Below, in pieces: positions 24,620-35,359 of a stretch of 64,000 bases of DNA; the stretch's first letter is position 1; each line of letters starts with the position of its first letter. This DNA comes from Macrobrachium rosenbergii (lineage: Eukaryota > Arthropoda > Malacostraca > Decapoda > Palaemonidae). The notes beneath the pieces were generated by a model. It was given only the letters and a program-made list of their open reading frames with translations, was not told where the DNA came from and did no database searches. The DNA lies in NCBI RefSeq assembly GCF_040412425.1, contig NC_089749.1:41878239-41942238 (forward strand), read 5' to 3'. A program made the position numbers and the translations under genes.

Positions 24620-26450
24620 AATGTATTTGGTTGTGCATGATGGTCACACTTTGTGTATTACCTGTACGGGTAATGAATGTGATTTTCTCGTCATTGTGAA
24701 TAATGTAAGGAGTGGTCTGATGAGAGGGTGAATAATTTTGTGAAGTATTGAAGATGCGAGAGGCCAATAGATTACATAGACAATGTGTTGGTCCAACCAT
24801 AAGCTTACTCAATCTTTTCTTCCTTCTTCTTCTTCTTCTTCTTCTTCTTCTGGTGTTGCTTCTCTTACTCCTCCATTGCCTGATAGGTTTGACTCCTCTT
24901 TCACTCCCTCTGCTCCACCTTGTCATGCTCGCTGTGTGGTTCAGAAGAAAAGGGTAGGTAAAGTTAAGGAACATAGTTTTATTTATTTGGGATGATTCTT
25001 ACCTACTGTTAAAGGTAGCTTATATCTCGGTGCCAATAGGCGAGGATGTATAATTTATCTTTAACAGTAGGTAAGTATCCAAATAATAAATTTTATAATG
25101 AAAATTTATACTTTCATCTGTTAGACATTTGACCGGGTATATTATAGGTGAAGATCATGGTTCCCCATGTTGATCAACCTGCGAGAGAGGCGTCAGAGCC
25201 TTCATTTGTATGTAGTCTGGCCTTTGGACTTCCCTTTCTCAGTAGGTTTTTCTCTTCTGCCAGGGAACTAAGGCATGTCTCAGGGTGGAGGTCTGTGCCC
25301 TTCACCACCTCTCTCTCAACCATCTTCCATCTTGAATTCAATGTGTTCTCAGCTGGATTAATTAGATAGAGTTGAGCACTCACCCCAGCTGACTTACGTG
25401 TTATCCTCGTCCGGTGTGTGACAGTGATGTGTGTGACCCAGTGGAGTTATCTTGGGATGATATACAGTATTCCAGTTACTTCAGTAGTTTCTGAGTTACA
25501 CATCAGTACTTCAGTTGTTCAATTATTTACTTGCCCTGTATTGTCATTTATTCCTGTTTCTGATGTTAACCCTCCCCGTCTTACCCAATTTCCCCACTCT
25601 ATTCTATTGCTTCGCATTCCTCACCTTTTGACAACTGTACCTATTTGTACTGGCAGCTCTTCCTCTTCCACTGCTTGTAGTGTTGCGCAGACAGGTCCAG
25701 CTGTGTCTCAGTTCCGTTCTGATATCATGTAAGAACCCTCTACCTTCTCCCATCCAGCCATCTGGTGCTTACCACTGGCATCCCATGACGTCATTGCTGG
25801 TGGTCCTGGGTATGTATCCATCTCTGGCATTTATCGCCCCATTGTCTCGGTCTGTGGATTTATCATTTTCTATTGTCTAGGTTCTTCCTTTAGACGTGGC
25901 AGTTTTCAACCCAGATTCGGATGATTCTCATTCTTTTTTATTTTTAGTGATTTATAGGTCACATTTTGCTTTTCCCTCTTCATTATGCCAATGGCGAATC
26001 TGTAGATTGGCCCTCTTTTGTATGCTTCTACCTCAGCTCCTGGTAAAAGGAGTAAAAAGTTAAGTCTGTCTGATTCTGTTGAAGCATATTTTTGAGGCAG
26101 TCATGAAATCTGTCACTTAAAGCTGGTTCTCAGAATGCCACGGCTTCAGTTTCTAGTTATTCAGTTCAAGACACAAGATTTTTCAAATTGCTTGCCCTAT
26201 GGAAATGAAGAGATCTCTAATTAGTAAAATGCTTTCACCCAATAGTGAGGAGGAAGAACTTATTATGTTGTTTTTATCATGATAGCTCCTTTACTACGCC
26301 AGATAAAAATGATAATGATAATTATTATAATTGTATAAATGCTAGTCCTGAAGGGGCAATGGTTCTTAATGAGGCACTGAAGTACAGTATTAACCTTACC
26401 TTGATAGACTTATTTCCAAAGCTAAGGGAGTAATATCTTATACTTTCACA
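24620..26450 (+). pseudogene. DIRS-B ORF1 remnant with poly-Ser tract
   Basis: Near 24660, CTGNECD is followed by a frame-broken stretch parallel to the Cys-rich ORF1 domain at 12747. A (CTT)n tract at 24821-24855 encodes a serine run on the + strand, and an Arg-rich shadow frame lies opposite. Pro/Ser-rich sequence follows (HWHPMTSLLVVLGMYPSLAF near 25770). The small palindromic unit at 24983-25090 interrupts it. Confidence 0.5.
24983..25090. repeat. 108-bp palindromic unit inside DIRS-B ORF1
   Basis: The perfect 17-bp arms CTTACCTACTGTTAAAG (24998-25014) and its complement (25059-25075) extend outward with partial matches (TTATTTGG and CCAAATAA). The spacer has TGCCAATAGGCGAGG. Related arms occur at 12495-12512, 29733-29749/29929-29943 and 57959-57975. 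It looks like a joined or solo terminal repeat of the DIRS-B family, or a MITE. Confidence 0.7.
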
Positions 26451-27079
26451 GCTCAGTTTTTTTAAAATAACAGGAACAGTTTTGTTCATATTTATGTTAT
26501 AAAGTACCTCCAGCTCAGTGGTCAGTTTCTATTTTAGCATATCTCATTATTTTCGCCTTAACCCTGAAGTGTTTAAGGCCAGGATGTCTCAAACCAGGAA
26601 AATGGCGAATTCTTAGCACAATCTTTTAATTCTTCCCTCTAGCATGCTTGCAACCTTCTGTGCATGAAAGTTCCACTCAGAATATCAACTCAAACAACCA
26701 CAAGTTCTTCCACTTTAGTATGGTCTTTCGAGGTGATCAAGGCTCACATTCTAAGCTAAAGACTTGCTAAGGCAACCATAACTAATGTTTTGAACTCTGA
26801 GGTCAAGTAGAAGGCTTAAGGCTTTTACAGAGTTTCTGGAGTGTTTACCAAAGTTTCAAGAAGAACCTTGGGTATTGATGGTCGTCAGGGAAGGATACCT
26901 TTTACCTTTTATTATTGTGTCCCTTATCTGCATTCCTGATATCCTTCCCTGCCAGTGCTTTTCACAAAGAAAAGCTCTTGAGTTTTGAAGGAGATCAGAC
27001 GGTTGTTACTCAGGATGATCGAGCCAATTTTATGCTAGTCACAGAGCTTTTACTATAACTTTTTCTTGCTCCAATTCAA

Positions 27080-28260
27080 AAAGCTCCATGCTTTGGTCTG
27101 GACATGGCACCACAATTATTCGCCCATATGTTGATGGCCATATGTTGATGCCATTACAGTAGTGGGTTGAAGTAATCTATTTGGTATCAGAGTTTCCTAT
27201 GCTTAGGTGACTGATTAGTTCTCATCAGTTCATTTCAGGCAGTTTTGAGGGTGAAGGGTTATCTTCTACACCAAGCCTAAAGGCTGGGCATTTTGATCAA
27301 TGTCAACAAGCCTATGCCTGTTCTGTCCCAGTCAATTGTTTATCTGGGGACAAAGATTGAGATACTCTTTTAGGGCTTTTCTAACATAGAAATGAATAGA
27401 CAATTTTCTATCACCATTTAGAGAATTTTGACCCTTAGAAAAGCCTCCAGCCACGAAATGGCTGTGTCTGTTGGGGTACATATTCTCTTTAGAATAGTGT
27501 GTCAGCATGGTTCATCTGGGAATGAGACCAGTTCAGCTTTTTAAAGAACTCTCAGGACAGGTCTTGTCTTGCAGACTTTGACTCTACTAGTAGTTCTTTC
27601 ACATCTTATATGTTGTCTTCGTTGATGGGGAAATTGGTCAAGACTGCTGATGGATCTGCCTCTAGACCTCAAGGGCCCAGACCTCACACTGTCCTCAGAC
27701 ATGTCGGAGGCAGGTTGGGAGCCCTTCTAGGAAACATCGAAATGTCAGGGAGTTGGACTTTAGAGAGCAAGCTGCATATAAACAACCAAAAGCTTTGGCC
27801 AGTTTGGAAGAGTCTCATGCAAGCAGAACACCTAGTCAGAGACAAGGCGTTCTTAGTCAACTCCAACAATTCAAGCTCTCTTATATAAAGAGGCAGGAGG
27901 CAGGAGGTGAAAAGATCTGTTCAGGCTATCAGAGAGGGGAAAACTCTAGTGGACAGAATCCAGAAACATCATTCTTTTACCTAGTTTGTGCCAGGGAGAA
28001 ACAGTTATCACAAACCAACTCAGCATGAAAGGGCAAGCTCTTCTGTCAGAATGGTCTCTTCATCCACTGTGTGCTAGATCTTGTGGAACCTTTGGGGACC
28101 CCCAAACACTGATCTGTTCATGACTGCCCAAAGCACAAAACCACGCAGTTTGGTGCTCTCCATGCCAGGATCCTCAGGCATGGGTAGTCGATGCTTTTCT
28201 TAAAGTGCGGTCAAATCTAAACCTTTATATGCTTTTCTTCCATTTCCTGTTTTGAGAAAA
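27080..28260 (+). pseudogene. DIRS-B reverse transcriptase / RNase H remnant
   Basis: 27090-27140 reads CFGLDMAPQLFAHMLM, matching the DIRS C-F-G-L-S-T-A-P-Q-V-F motif. The YLDD region is damaged (SYA-stop-LGDW near 27200). From 27690, VGGRLGALLGNIEMSGSWTL and KLHINNQKLWPVWKSLM match the RNase H start (G-G-W-G-A-H-L, H-I-N-x-L-E-L-W-A-V). The DIRS connection LWGPPNTDLFMTAQ follows near 28090 in another frame. Confidence 0.7.
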
Positions 28261-28274
28261 ATACTCAACAAGTT

Positions 28275-29160
28275 GTGAGCTTGGCAGAGTACAAGGATGA
28301 TTTTGATAGCTGCTTGAAGGCCCAATCAAAACCTCCACCTGCTTTATCTGACTGCATAGAGACTGTCAACTGTCTCTTACAAGCTAGAGGCTTTTCGAGA
28401 GCAGCTAGACAATATCAACAACAGTGGTCAGTTTATAGATCTTGGTGCTTATCCAGAGAGATATCCAGCACCTGTACCTCCATAGATAACCTGATTTAGT
28501 TCTGGTATCTCAGTTATGTGAAGCAGCTTTCTGTTCTAGTGATCAAAGGATGTCATTCTGTGTTGTCTTTAGTTCTGCGTCACACTAACGTGAATATCGC
28601 TTACGATTGAGGTTTGAAGGAGGTTTCCTGATCTTTTGAGCTGGAAACCCCAAACTCTTTCTATTGTGGTTGAGGATGGAATGGATGTAGTCCTTAAGTA
28701 TTTAACATTACCTCAGTTTGTGCCTTTGGATACTTCTCTTAACAACTTAATGTTAAAGACACTTTTTCTTTTAGTTCTTGCTGTGGCAAAGCTTGTTAGT
28801 GAGCTTCAAGCCCTTTCTTATAATGTGGGCTTTGTTCAAGGGGACACTTGTCTCTCTTTTCTTTCACTGTTTAGAGCAAAAATCGATGTCAATGTGAAAG
28901 CCCTACCCAGACTTGTGACAATGTTTAATTTACCTGCTTTAGTAGGCAATGAGGATGAGTCATTCTTATGTCCAGTTAAGAGCTCTAAGGTTTACCTTGA
29001 CAGACTTAAACCTTTAAGAGAAGGAGTTAAGAATTTATTCTGTGGTGAAAGGAGGCCAAATGCTCCTATGTCCAAAAGTGCTATGTCCTTTTTTCTGTGT
29101 TTCATAATTAAGTCAGTATACAATGTTTTTGAAAGTAAAGCCTCGTGATGTCCGTGCCTT
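28275..29160 (+). pseudogene. DIRS-B tyrosine recombinase remnant
   Basis: 28275-28499 encodes the N-terminal arm (ARGFSRAARQYQQQWSVYRS). 28636-29148 is open for 170 codons with LNNLMLKTLFLLVLAVAKLV, SELQALSYNVG, DESFLCPVKSSKVYLDRLKP and MSKSAMSFFLCFIIKSVY. These are box A and the following segments of a DIRS recombinase. The box A arginine expected in A-K-R-V-S-E-L is leucine here (AKLVSEL), which should abolish catalysis. The C-terminal box with the nucleophilic Tyr is not seen. Confidence 0.75.
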
Positions 29161-29721
29161 AAGCATGTCGTTTAAAATCCTTTAAAACCTTTCACTAGTG
29201 GTTGTAATGCAGGTCATTGGAGGTGTAACTCTGCTTTTGCCTCACATTATTTGTGAGATGTGAAATTTTTTACGAGAATTGTAAAGCCCTTAGTCCTATT
29301 GTTGCAGCAGGGACAATTTTCTCCTGAATCAAATATAAGAGTAACTTTCTTTTGTATCTTATTAGTTGTTAGGAAATTCAGATGTTGAATTTGGGGAGCA
29401 TGAAAGATAATACAGTGGTGTCTAGGAGTATGCCCTCATATCTGAAGGTAGTTGCTGTATTTAGTTTTGGATTGTTGGTTGTGGGCTTTTGACCCTGGCA
29501 CAGGAGTTCCTGTCAGCAGTACTTACCAAAGGGATCACATGACAGGTAAGAATATGTAGAAGCTTTTCTCTTTTCAAAAAAAGCATTTTATTTCTCTTGG
29601 CTTGGTGTATGTTTTCTGTGGGTGAACTAACCAACCATCCTTTTTCAGTGTTGTAGTCAGCTAACTTTAAACAGTACTTAAGATTTATCCAAAATAATAT
29701 AAATTTTGTGATAAAATTAAT

Positions 29722-29955
29722 TATTTGGATACTTACCTACTGTTAAAGTGGAAACCCACCTAGTCTCCTTAGTGGGTGGTCATGAAGAATCTTGACAAAA
29801 CATAAACACTACAATGCCACTTCAGTTTGGAAACAGGTGATGATTGAAAGTCCATCTGGGTCAGCCAAGCATTATTCTTTGTTTATTTTAGTGCCGATAG
29901 CACCTAATGGCGCGAAGATGTAAGCTAACTTTAACAGTAGATGTGTATCAAAATA
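29722..29955. repeat. 230-bp hairpin-ended terminal unit of DIRS B
   Basis: Starts AATTATTTGGATACTTACC and ends GTGTATCAAAATAACTAAT. Inner arms are CTTACCTACTGTTAAAG (29733) and CTTTAACAGTAGATG (29929). The interior holds the inverted counterpart of the left DIRS-B terminus. The outer left arm, read on the minus strand, is AGTAGGTAAGTATCC, close to a consensus 5' splice site. Confidence 0.65.
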
Positions 29956-29960
29956 ACTAA

Positions 29961-30158
29961 TTTGATCAATATTTTCATTTAAAGAAGTTAAAATGAAATT
30001 GACTATGGGAAATTGAGTATTTCATGTGGCTAAAGAAGCTTGATTTTTGTATCTTTAATTTGATTATTTCCTTAGTCATGAAAAACTTATTTTTTCTAAC
30101 ATTAGTCAAGAAAAACTTGTTTTCCTAACATGTATACTTATTGAAGTATTTTTGCTAG
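29961..30158. other. End of COG5 intron 2
   Basis: AT-rich with a direct repeat of AAAAACTT near 30080 and 30111. It leads into the acceptor at 30158. Confidence 0.4.
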
Positions 30159-30279
30159 AATTAATCATCTTGAGAGATAGATAGATGCCATGTAGGAAAC
30201 CATTATGAAGATCTGCTCTCTCAGGCCACAGGTGTGGAAACTCTTGAAGATGTTCTTAATACTATGCACTAGAATACAG
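30159..30279 (+). CDS. COG5: COG5 coding exon 3 (carries frame-breaking indels)
   Basis: Acceptor TTTGCTAG ending at 30158, donor CAG|GTAAGAG at 30280. The exon encodes INHLER, then HYEDLLSQATGVETLEDVL and NTM, the conserved COG5 segment with a Glu-Asp-Leu-Leu-x-Gln-Ala-Thr-Gly core. The length is 121 nt. Continuity with exons 2 and 4 requires 125 nt, so four bases are missing: one G at the acceptor junction, one C in GCC|ATG near 30195, and one dinucleotide at CACTAG near 30268. As given, the frame is broken and TAG stops appear (30175-30177 and 30269-30271). Splice sites and conserved residues are intact, so sequence error is more likely than a pseudogene, but a decayed allele is possible. 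Confidence 0.8.
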
Positions 30280-30712
30280 GTAAGAGCTTTATAGTTCTTA
30301 AATATGGTTGCATTATAGAGTAAGTTTAACCTATGCATTAAACTTGCACAGGATTTTTATTAACACAGAGTGGAAGAGTTAATCATTAGTAATCAGTTTC
30401 TTCTGTTTTTATGAAAGAATTATACATGCTTCAGAACAAACCATCAGTAATAGAAGACTATGATATTCTCGAGGAATTTTGGTAGTGTAAAATGAAGTTG
30501 TGTTGTGATTAATTACTAATATCACATTTTAAGAACAAAGAAGCTGATGTAGATCTTAAGGGCAAAAATAAAGCCATTCATTTTGTGATGTTTGGTCCGT
30601 GTACATTACAAATTAGTAATGTAAAATACATCAGTGGGCAGTTTTATTGGGATGCTTTGTATATTTACATGTGTAAGGTATTATCTGTTGTTTATCTTTC
30701 TTATATATTCAG

Positions 30713-30926
30713 ACTCTTCTGGCTGGGGTTGAGAGGCTAAGAGTCCGTGTTGTTGATCCATACCAGAGATTAGAGAGGCACACTTTAGTGCTCGGAAGAC
30801 TTCAAGCAACATGCGAGCTCCTCCGGCGTGTGATTCGTTGCCTCATGCCTCCCAAAAGACTCCAGCAACAGTTATCAGTGAGCCTAAAGATATAACAAAA
30901 AGCAGCCATCAGTCTGAGTGAACTAG
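30713..30926 (+). CDS. COG5: COG5 coding exon 4 (compensating indels create a stop)
   Basis: Acceptor TATATTCAG ending at 30712. The first 55 codons are clean and encode VERLRVRVVDPYQRLER, then LQATCELLRRVIRCL, matching the COG5 helix that contains Val-x-x-Pro-Tyr and Cys-(D/E)-Leu-Leu-Arg-Arg. The reading continues through KAAISLSEL to a donor at G|GTAAAT (30927). Between them, one G is missing after AAG (30886-30888) and one A is extra in the A-run at 30897-30901; the two cancel, but an in-frame TAA appears at 30892-30894. An alternative short exon ending at GTGAGC (30878) also keeps frame, but would lose the conserved KAAISLSEL segment. The next COG5 residues are not found before 58744. 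Confidence 0.8.
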
Positions 30927-30962
30927 GTAAATGTAGATTTAGAGTCATTCTTAATTACACTT

Positions 30963-31260
30963 TCATAACTGGTAAAGACGATGTTGTACCTTTTCACCCA
31001 TAAGAAGATTCTTTGTACTGTAGTTTCCTTTGAACCATGACCAACATTTCTTTCTCTTTTGGACTTTGTACTCCTTCACTTTACTCACTTCCATTGGCTG
31101 TTCATCTTCTTCATCGTTGTCCTGCTTCTTTATCAGAAGCACCCTTATGAGTTTAGATATGAAATTTTTCTCCACTCTCATCTTTACTTTGTGCCTGCAT
31201 CCCCTTCTGGTCAAGGCTTTCTACTTTCCCATTTTCCTTGATTTTCTGGGTCTTCTTACT
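30963..31260 (-). other. Unrecognised Lys/Glu-rich open frames
   Basis: The minus strand has an 83-codon frame (31214-30963) with NDEEDEQPMEVSKVKEYK. An overlapping frame starts with ATG near 31263 and reads MSKKTQKIKENGKVESLDQK. The charged, nucleolar-like composition and a frame change between the two suggest a decayed retrocopy of a basic protein. I cannot name the parent. It lies just downstream of COG5 exon 4 and abuts the piggyBac-type element. Confidence 0.3.
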
Positions 31261-31280
31261 CATGTTTATCCTGCTGTTAA

Positions 31281-33075
31281 CCCTTTAACGCTGACTGGAC
31301 GTATTTTAAATGTCGACAAAAATTGTCTGTCGGGTGCAGTGGACGTAAATACGTTGACTACAAAAATTTTTTTAAAAATATTCACGGAAAAATACTTAAA
31401 GGCCTAGTTTGCAAAAAATTTTGAATCACGTGCCTTGAGGATGCTGGGAGTTCACGGATCACGCTGTTGTTTTGTTTACAAGCGTGACCCAGTTACTGCA
31501 TCTGTAATTTCTTTCTTCTCCCAAAAGAAGCATCAGCTAACTCTGCTGAAAATCTCAAGAAATTGTTTAGTCACTGTCATAATTTTTGCACCATTTTCTA
31601 TTAGCTGTTACATAAAGTTTTATATATGAAAATGTGTGCAGTTTCATGTAGAATACAACAAAAATAACTCATGGTTGTAGCTTTTATCAATTTTGACATA
31701 TTTTCATATAAATCACGATAACTGCCAAAATTTCAACCTTCGGTCAACTTTAACTCGATGGAAATGGTAAAAAAACGCAATTATAAGCTAAAACTCTTAC
31801 ATTCTAGTAATATTCAATCATGTACCTTCATTTTGCAACAAACTGGAAGTCTCTAGCACAATATTTCGATGTATGGTGAATTTCTGAAAAAAAAATTTTT
31901 CCCTTCGTCTGTGCGTGTGCTAAAACGGCGAACATCTCAGAAATTCTTTAAATCACGTTGTCATAATGTTTGCATCGTTTTACATTAGTCGTTACATAAA
32001 CTTTATATATGAAAATGTGCGCAATTTCATGTAGAATACAACAGAAGATAGCTCATGGTTGTAGCTTTTATCAGTTTTGAAATATTTTCACATAAATCTT
32101 GATAACTGCCAAAATTTCAACCTTCGGTCAACTTGAACTCAACCGAAATGGTAAAAAAATGCAATTATAAGCTAAAACTCTTACATTCTAGTAACATTCA
32201 ATCATTTACCTTCATTTTGCAATAAATTGAAAGTCTCTAGCACAATATTTCGATTTATGGTGAATTTTTTAAAAAAACATTTTCCTTACGTCCTCGCGAT
32301 AACTCAGCCGAACATCTCAGAAATTCTTTTGTCACTTTGTCGTAATGTTTGCACCGTTTTTATATTAGTCGTTACATAAACTTTTATATATGAAAATATG
32401 CAATTTCATGTACAATACAACAGAAAATAACTCATGGTTGTAGCTTTTATCAGTTTTGAAATATTTTTCATATAAATCACGATAAATAGAAAAAAATTCA
32501 ACTTTTCGGTCAACAACTTTCGACGAAATGGTCGAAAACTGCAATTGTAGCTAAAACACTTACAGTCTAGTAATATTCAATCAATTAGCTTCATTTTCAA
32601 CAAATGGAAAGTCTCTAGCACAATATTTGATTTATGGTGAATTTTTTGAAAAAACATTTTTTTACGTCCGCTGCGTGCAATTCATGCATCATTTGTGATA
32701 ATATTTTCTCTGTGTTGCTTTTGATCTTTTACAATTTGTTATATACCAAAATCATCACAATTTAGTTTACAATACAAAGAAAAAAATAACCGTTAGCTTT
32801 AACCGTTTGCTCTGTGCGATTTGTATAAAATTATATATGAAAAATTTTTTTAGCTGTCATATATTTCAATATTTATATATGATAATGATGTTTTTTTCAT
32901 TTCTGATGGTTGCATACTAAACTTCAGGCAATGACAAAAAAGGAGCAAAAATGAATCTTAATCTTAAAAACTAAGCGTGCTGTGATTTTTAAAAAACTTT
33001 TTCGCTTTGGCGCTACTCCCGAGCGCCCGGCATACGGGAGACGTTTTTGTAAATAGAGGGCTCGGCGTTTAAGGG
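31281..33075. mobile_element. piggyBac-type non-autonomous element with internal tandem repeats (copy 1)
   Basis: Flanked by TTAA at 31277-31280 and 33076-33079. The ends are CCCTTTAACGCTGA and, inverted, CCCTTAAACGCCGA. TTAA duplication with ends starting CCC is the hallmark of piggyBac. There is no transposase ORF. The interior is about three units of an approximately 384-bp tandem repeat (about 31540-32650), each holding TTACATAAA, ATTTCATGTAGAATACAACA, AAGTCTCTAGCACAATATTT and TTATGGTGAATTTTT. The right arm has AATGACAAAAAAGGAGC, then GTTTTTGTAAATAGAGG. Confidence 0.75.
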
Positions 33076-33079
33076 TTAA

Positions 33080-34140
33080 TGAGATTAATAAGATATAATA
33101 ATATACTGTAATTACAATATTTATGCATTTCTATACTAAGTTATGACAAATTTTAAACAAACAAATTTTTCAAAATTACTATAAAGTGCATAAATGTTGT
33201 ACAATAAACTTCCATTATATTGGGGATGCATACTGCAGCCCCATGAATAGCGAAAATCCATGAATACTTAAAACCCTATAAAAACATTTAGAACTGCCTA
33301 TTTTGATAGGTTAAACACAAAAAACCTAAAAAATGCTTATACCTGAGTATTTTAATAGTTTTATCACAAAAAGTGCATTTAATCATGAAAATATGAAAAT
33401 ACAGTAATTAGTGAATATTTCCCAGTGAAAAATACATGAATGGGTGAATTTTCCATGAATGATGTGTGATATCGTCCCACAATTTTGTTGAATAAAATGG
33501 CTGCATTTTGCTTATTGATTTTATACTGAGTTTTCTCAATTCTTCTGATAATTCGCTTTTCCATCACATCAATATTAGTCAATAATTATCCAATGTTCAT
33601 ATTTCGATGAATGAAACAGTGTATTTCTTGCAGCTGAAATTCTTTATTGTAAAGCATTCCAGCAGGTTACTGAAACATGGGATGTACATCCGTAGAGTTT
33701 CCTGATGGTATTTTCAGTATTATCCTTGGCATTGTCATCGCTATTAATATCACTCTTAACACTTTTAAGATGTAAACAGCTTTATTTAAAAACTATTATA
33801 ATCCTCAAGAGTTTAAATGAAAATCAGGAGCCTGAAATACCAATTTCAACTGCATTTAACATAAAAATTCAATTTTGATTTCTTAAGAAGCTACATTGGA
33901 AATGAGGTAATTGAAAATAAAAAAATTTTTCGGAGAATTTCCGTAGTAAGTCATTAAAGGTAAATTTCTTATGTACAACTGACTGCAACAATTTAGCAAC
34001 GACTTTTCTTGGAATGTAAAGACTACAAAGATAGTACATTTTTAGAAAGGGAATTCTACTGTCCCTTCATTTAGAACGCCATCAAAATGGCACTCAAATC
34101 AATTTTAATTCCTACACATATGTTACTTGCCTACACTCAT
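33080..34140. other. AT-rich intron sequence with an inverted MITE fragment
   Basis: 33215-33480 is an inverted, truncated copy of the TA-type MITE (GCATACTGCAGCCCCATGAA; AGTAATTAGTGAATATT). The rest shows no gene. Confidence 0.45.
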
Positions 34141-34146
34141 CGCCAG

Positions 34147-34204
34147 AGTTATATATATATATATATATATATTGGGGATATATATATATATATTTATATA
34201 TATA

Positions 34205-34257
<53 letters not shown>

Positions 34258-34330
34258 CTTGGGTATACAACGTAGAATTAATATTATATATACATACATA
34301 CCCTGTACATACACACATATATACTGTATG

Positions 34331-34404
<74 letters not shown>

Positions 34405-35076
34405 TCAATATATATATGCTTGAGGCTCATATAACAAGAAAATCTTATTCCAAATATATGTGTTTAATTTTCTTGCTGCGAGGCTATATGGAAGCTGAAA
34501 AGGTGCCTTCTGGAATGTATGGTGAACGAATGGAGTAGCTGACAGCCTTGGTGTCCTGAATGAAAAAGTTTTCCTTGGTAGCCAATGATGATAGCATGAG
34601 ATGAAGGCGAAGTCACAAAAAAGTTACAGAAAGTAAGTTAGAATAATCTCTAGTAGAAAAGGTTGAAAAGGAAAGACCTCTGTCTGTGAGAGTTAAAGTG
34701 TTGGGATGTGTATAGTGATTGTTGGGCCAACTTTCCTTTATGGCAATAAAATATGCATGTTGAGCGAGAATGAAAAAAAATGAAAACTTTCGAGATTTCA
34801 TGTCTGCGTAATATCTGTGGTATGAGGAAATTGATTTTCCAAATTAAGAGAATGGATCGGTGTTTTTTTTTCCCACCTTCCAAAACAACCCTTGGAAGAA
34901 TGGAAGAACATAAACTGTTGTAGTTTGTATAATTCGGTAATAGTAGAAGGAAGAAGACCCAAGAAAACAGTGTGCACGATAAATGTCATGAGTGTAAGAT
35001 GTAAACTATCTTTTAGGTCTGTAAAGCGAATGTTCTGAATGCATCATGCAAAAATAGGAACTCCCATTTTTCAGCC

Positions 35077-35159
<83 letters not shown>

Positions 35160-35170
35160 TATATATATTG

Positions 35171-35258
<88 letters not shown>

Positions 35259-35305
35259 GTTTTATATTATATAATATATATGTGTACATATACATTTATA
35301 TCTGT

Positions 35306-35347
<42 letters not shown>

Positions 35348-35350
35348 GGA
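34147..35350. repeat. Cluster of (TA)n microsatellites and (AAT)n
   Basis: (TA)n runs at 34147-34255, 34336-34400 and 35080-35252, and (AAT)n at 35308-35348. The sequence between (34420-35075) is unassigned, with short open frames. Long Ile/Tyr frames over the TA runs are artefacts. Confidence 0.9.
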
Positions 35351-35359
35351 TAATAATAA

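Larger units (their letters stand above)
24320..29955 (+). mobile_element. DIRS-type retrotransposon B (degraded, near full length)
   Basis: About 5.6 kb. The left terminus (24325-24440, with AACAAAAGAATAATGC and TGGATGGACTGTCA) is the inverted counterpart of 29815-29905 (AGTCCATCTGGGTCAGCC; GCATTATTCTTTGTTTA). In order: ORF1 with Ser tract (24620-26450), RT/RNase H (about 27080-28200) and tyrosine recombinase (28275-29160). Numerous stops. A 108-bp hairpin-ended unit lies at 24983-25090 inside ORF1, and a related 230-bp unit at the right end. It sits in COG5 intron 2, on the same strand as COG5. Confidence 0.8.

Noticed and set aside
24564..24974. 136-codon minus-strand Arg-rich frame
   Set aside because: Shadow of the (CTT)n tract that encodes Ser on the DIRS ORF1 strand.
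34087..34423. Open frames of 62-98 codons over (TA)n
   Set aside because: Ile/Tyr repeats produced by the microsatellite on both strands; no gene content.
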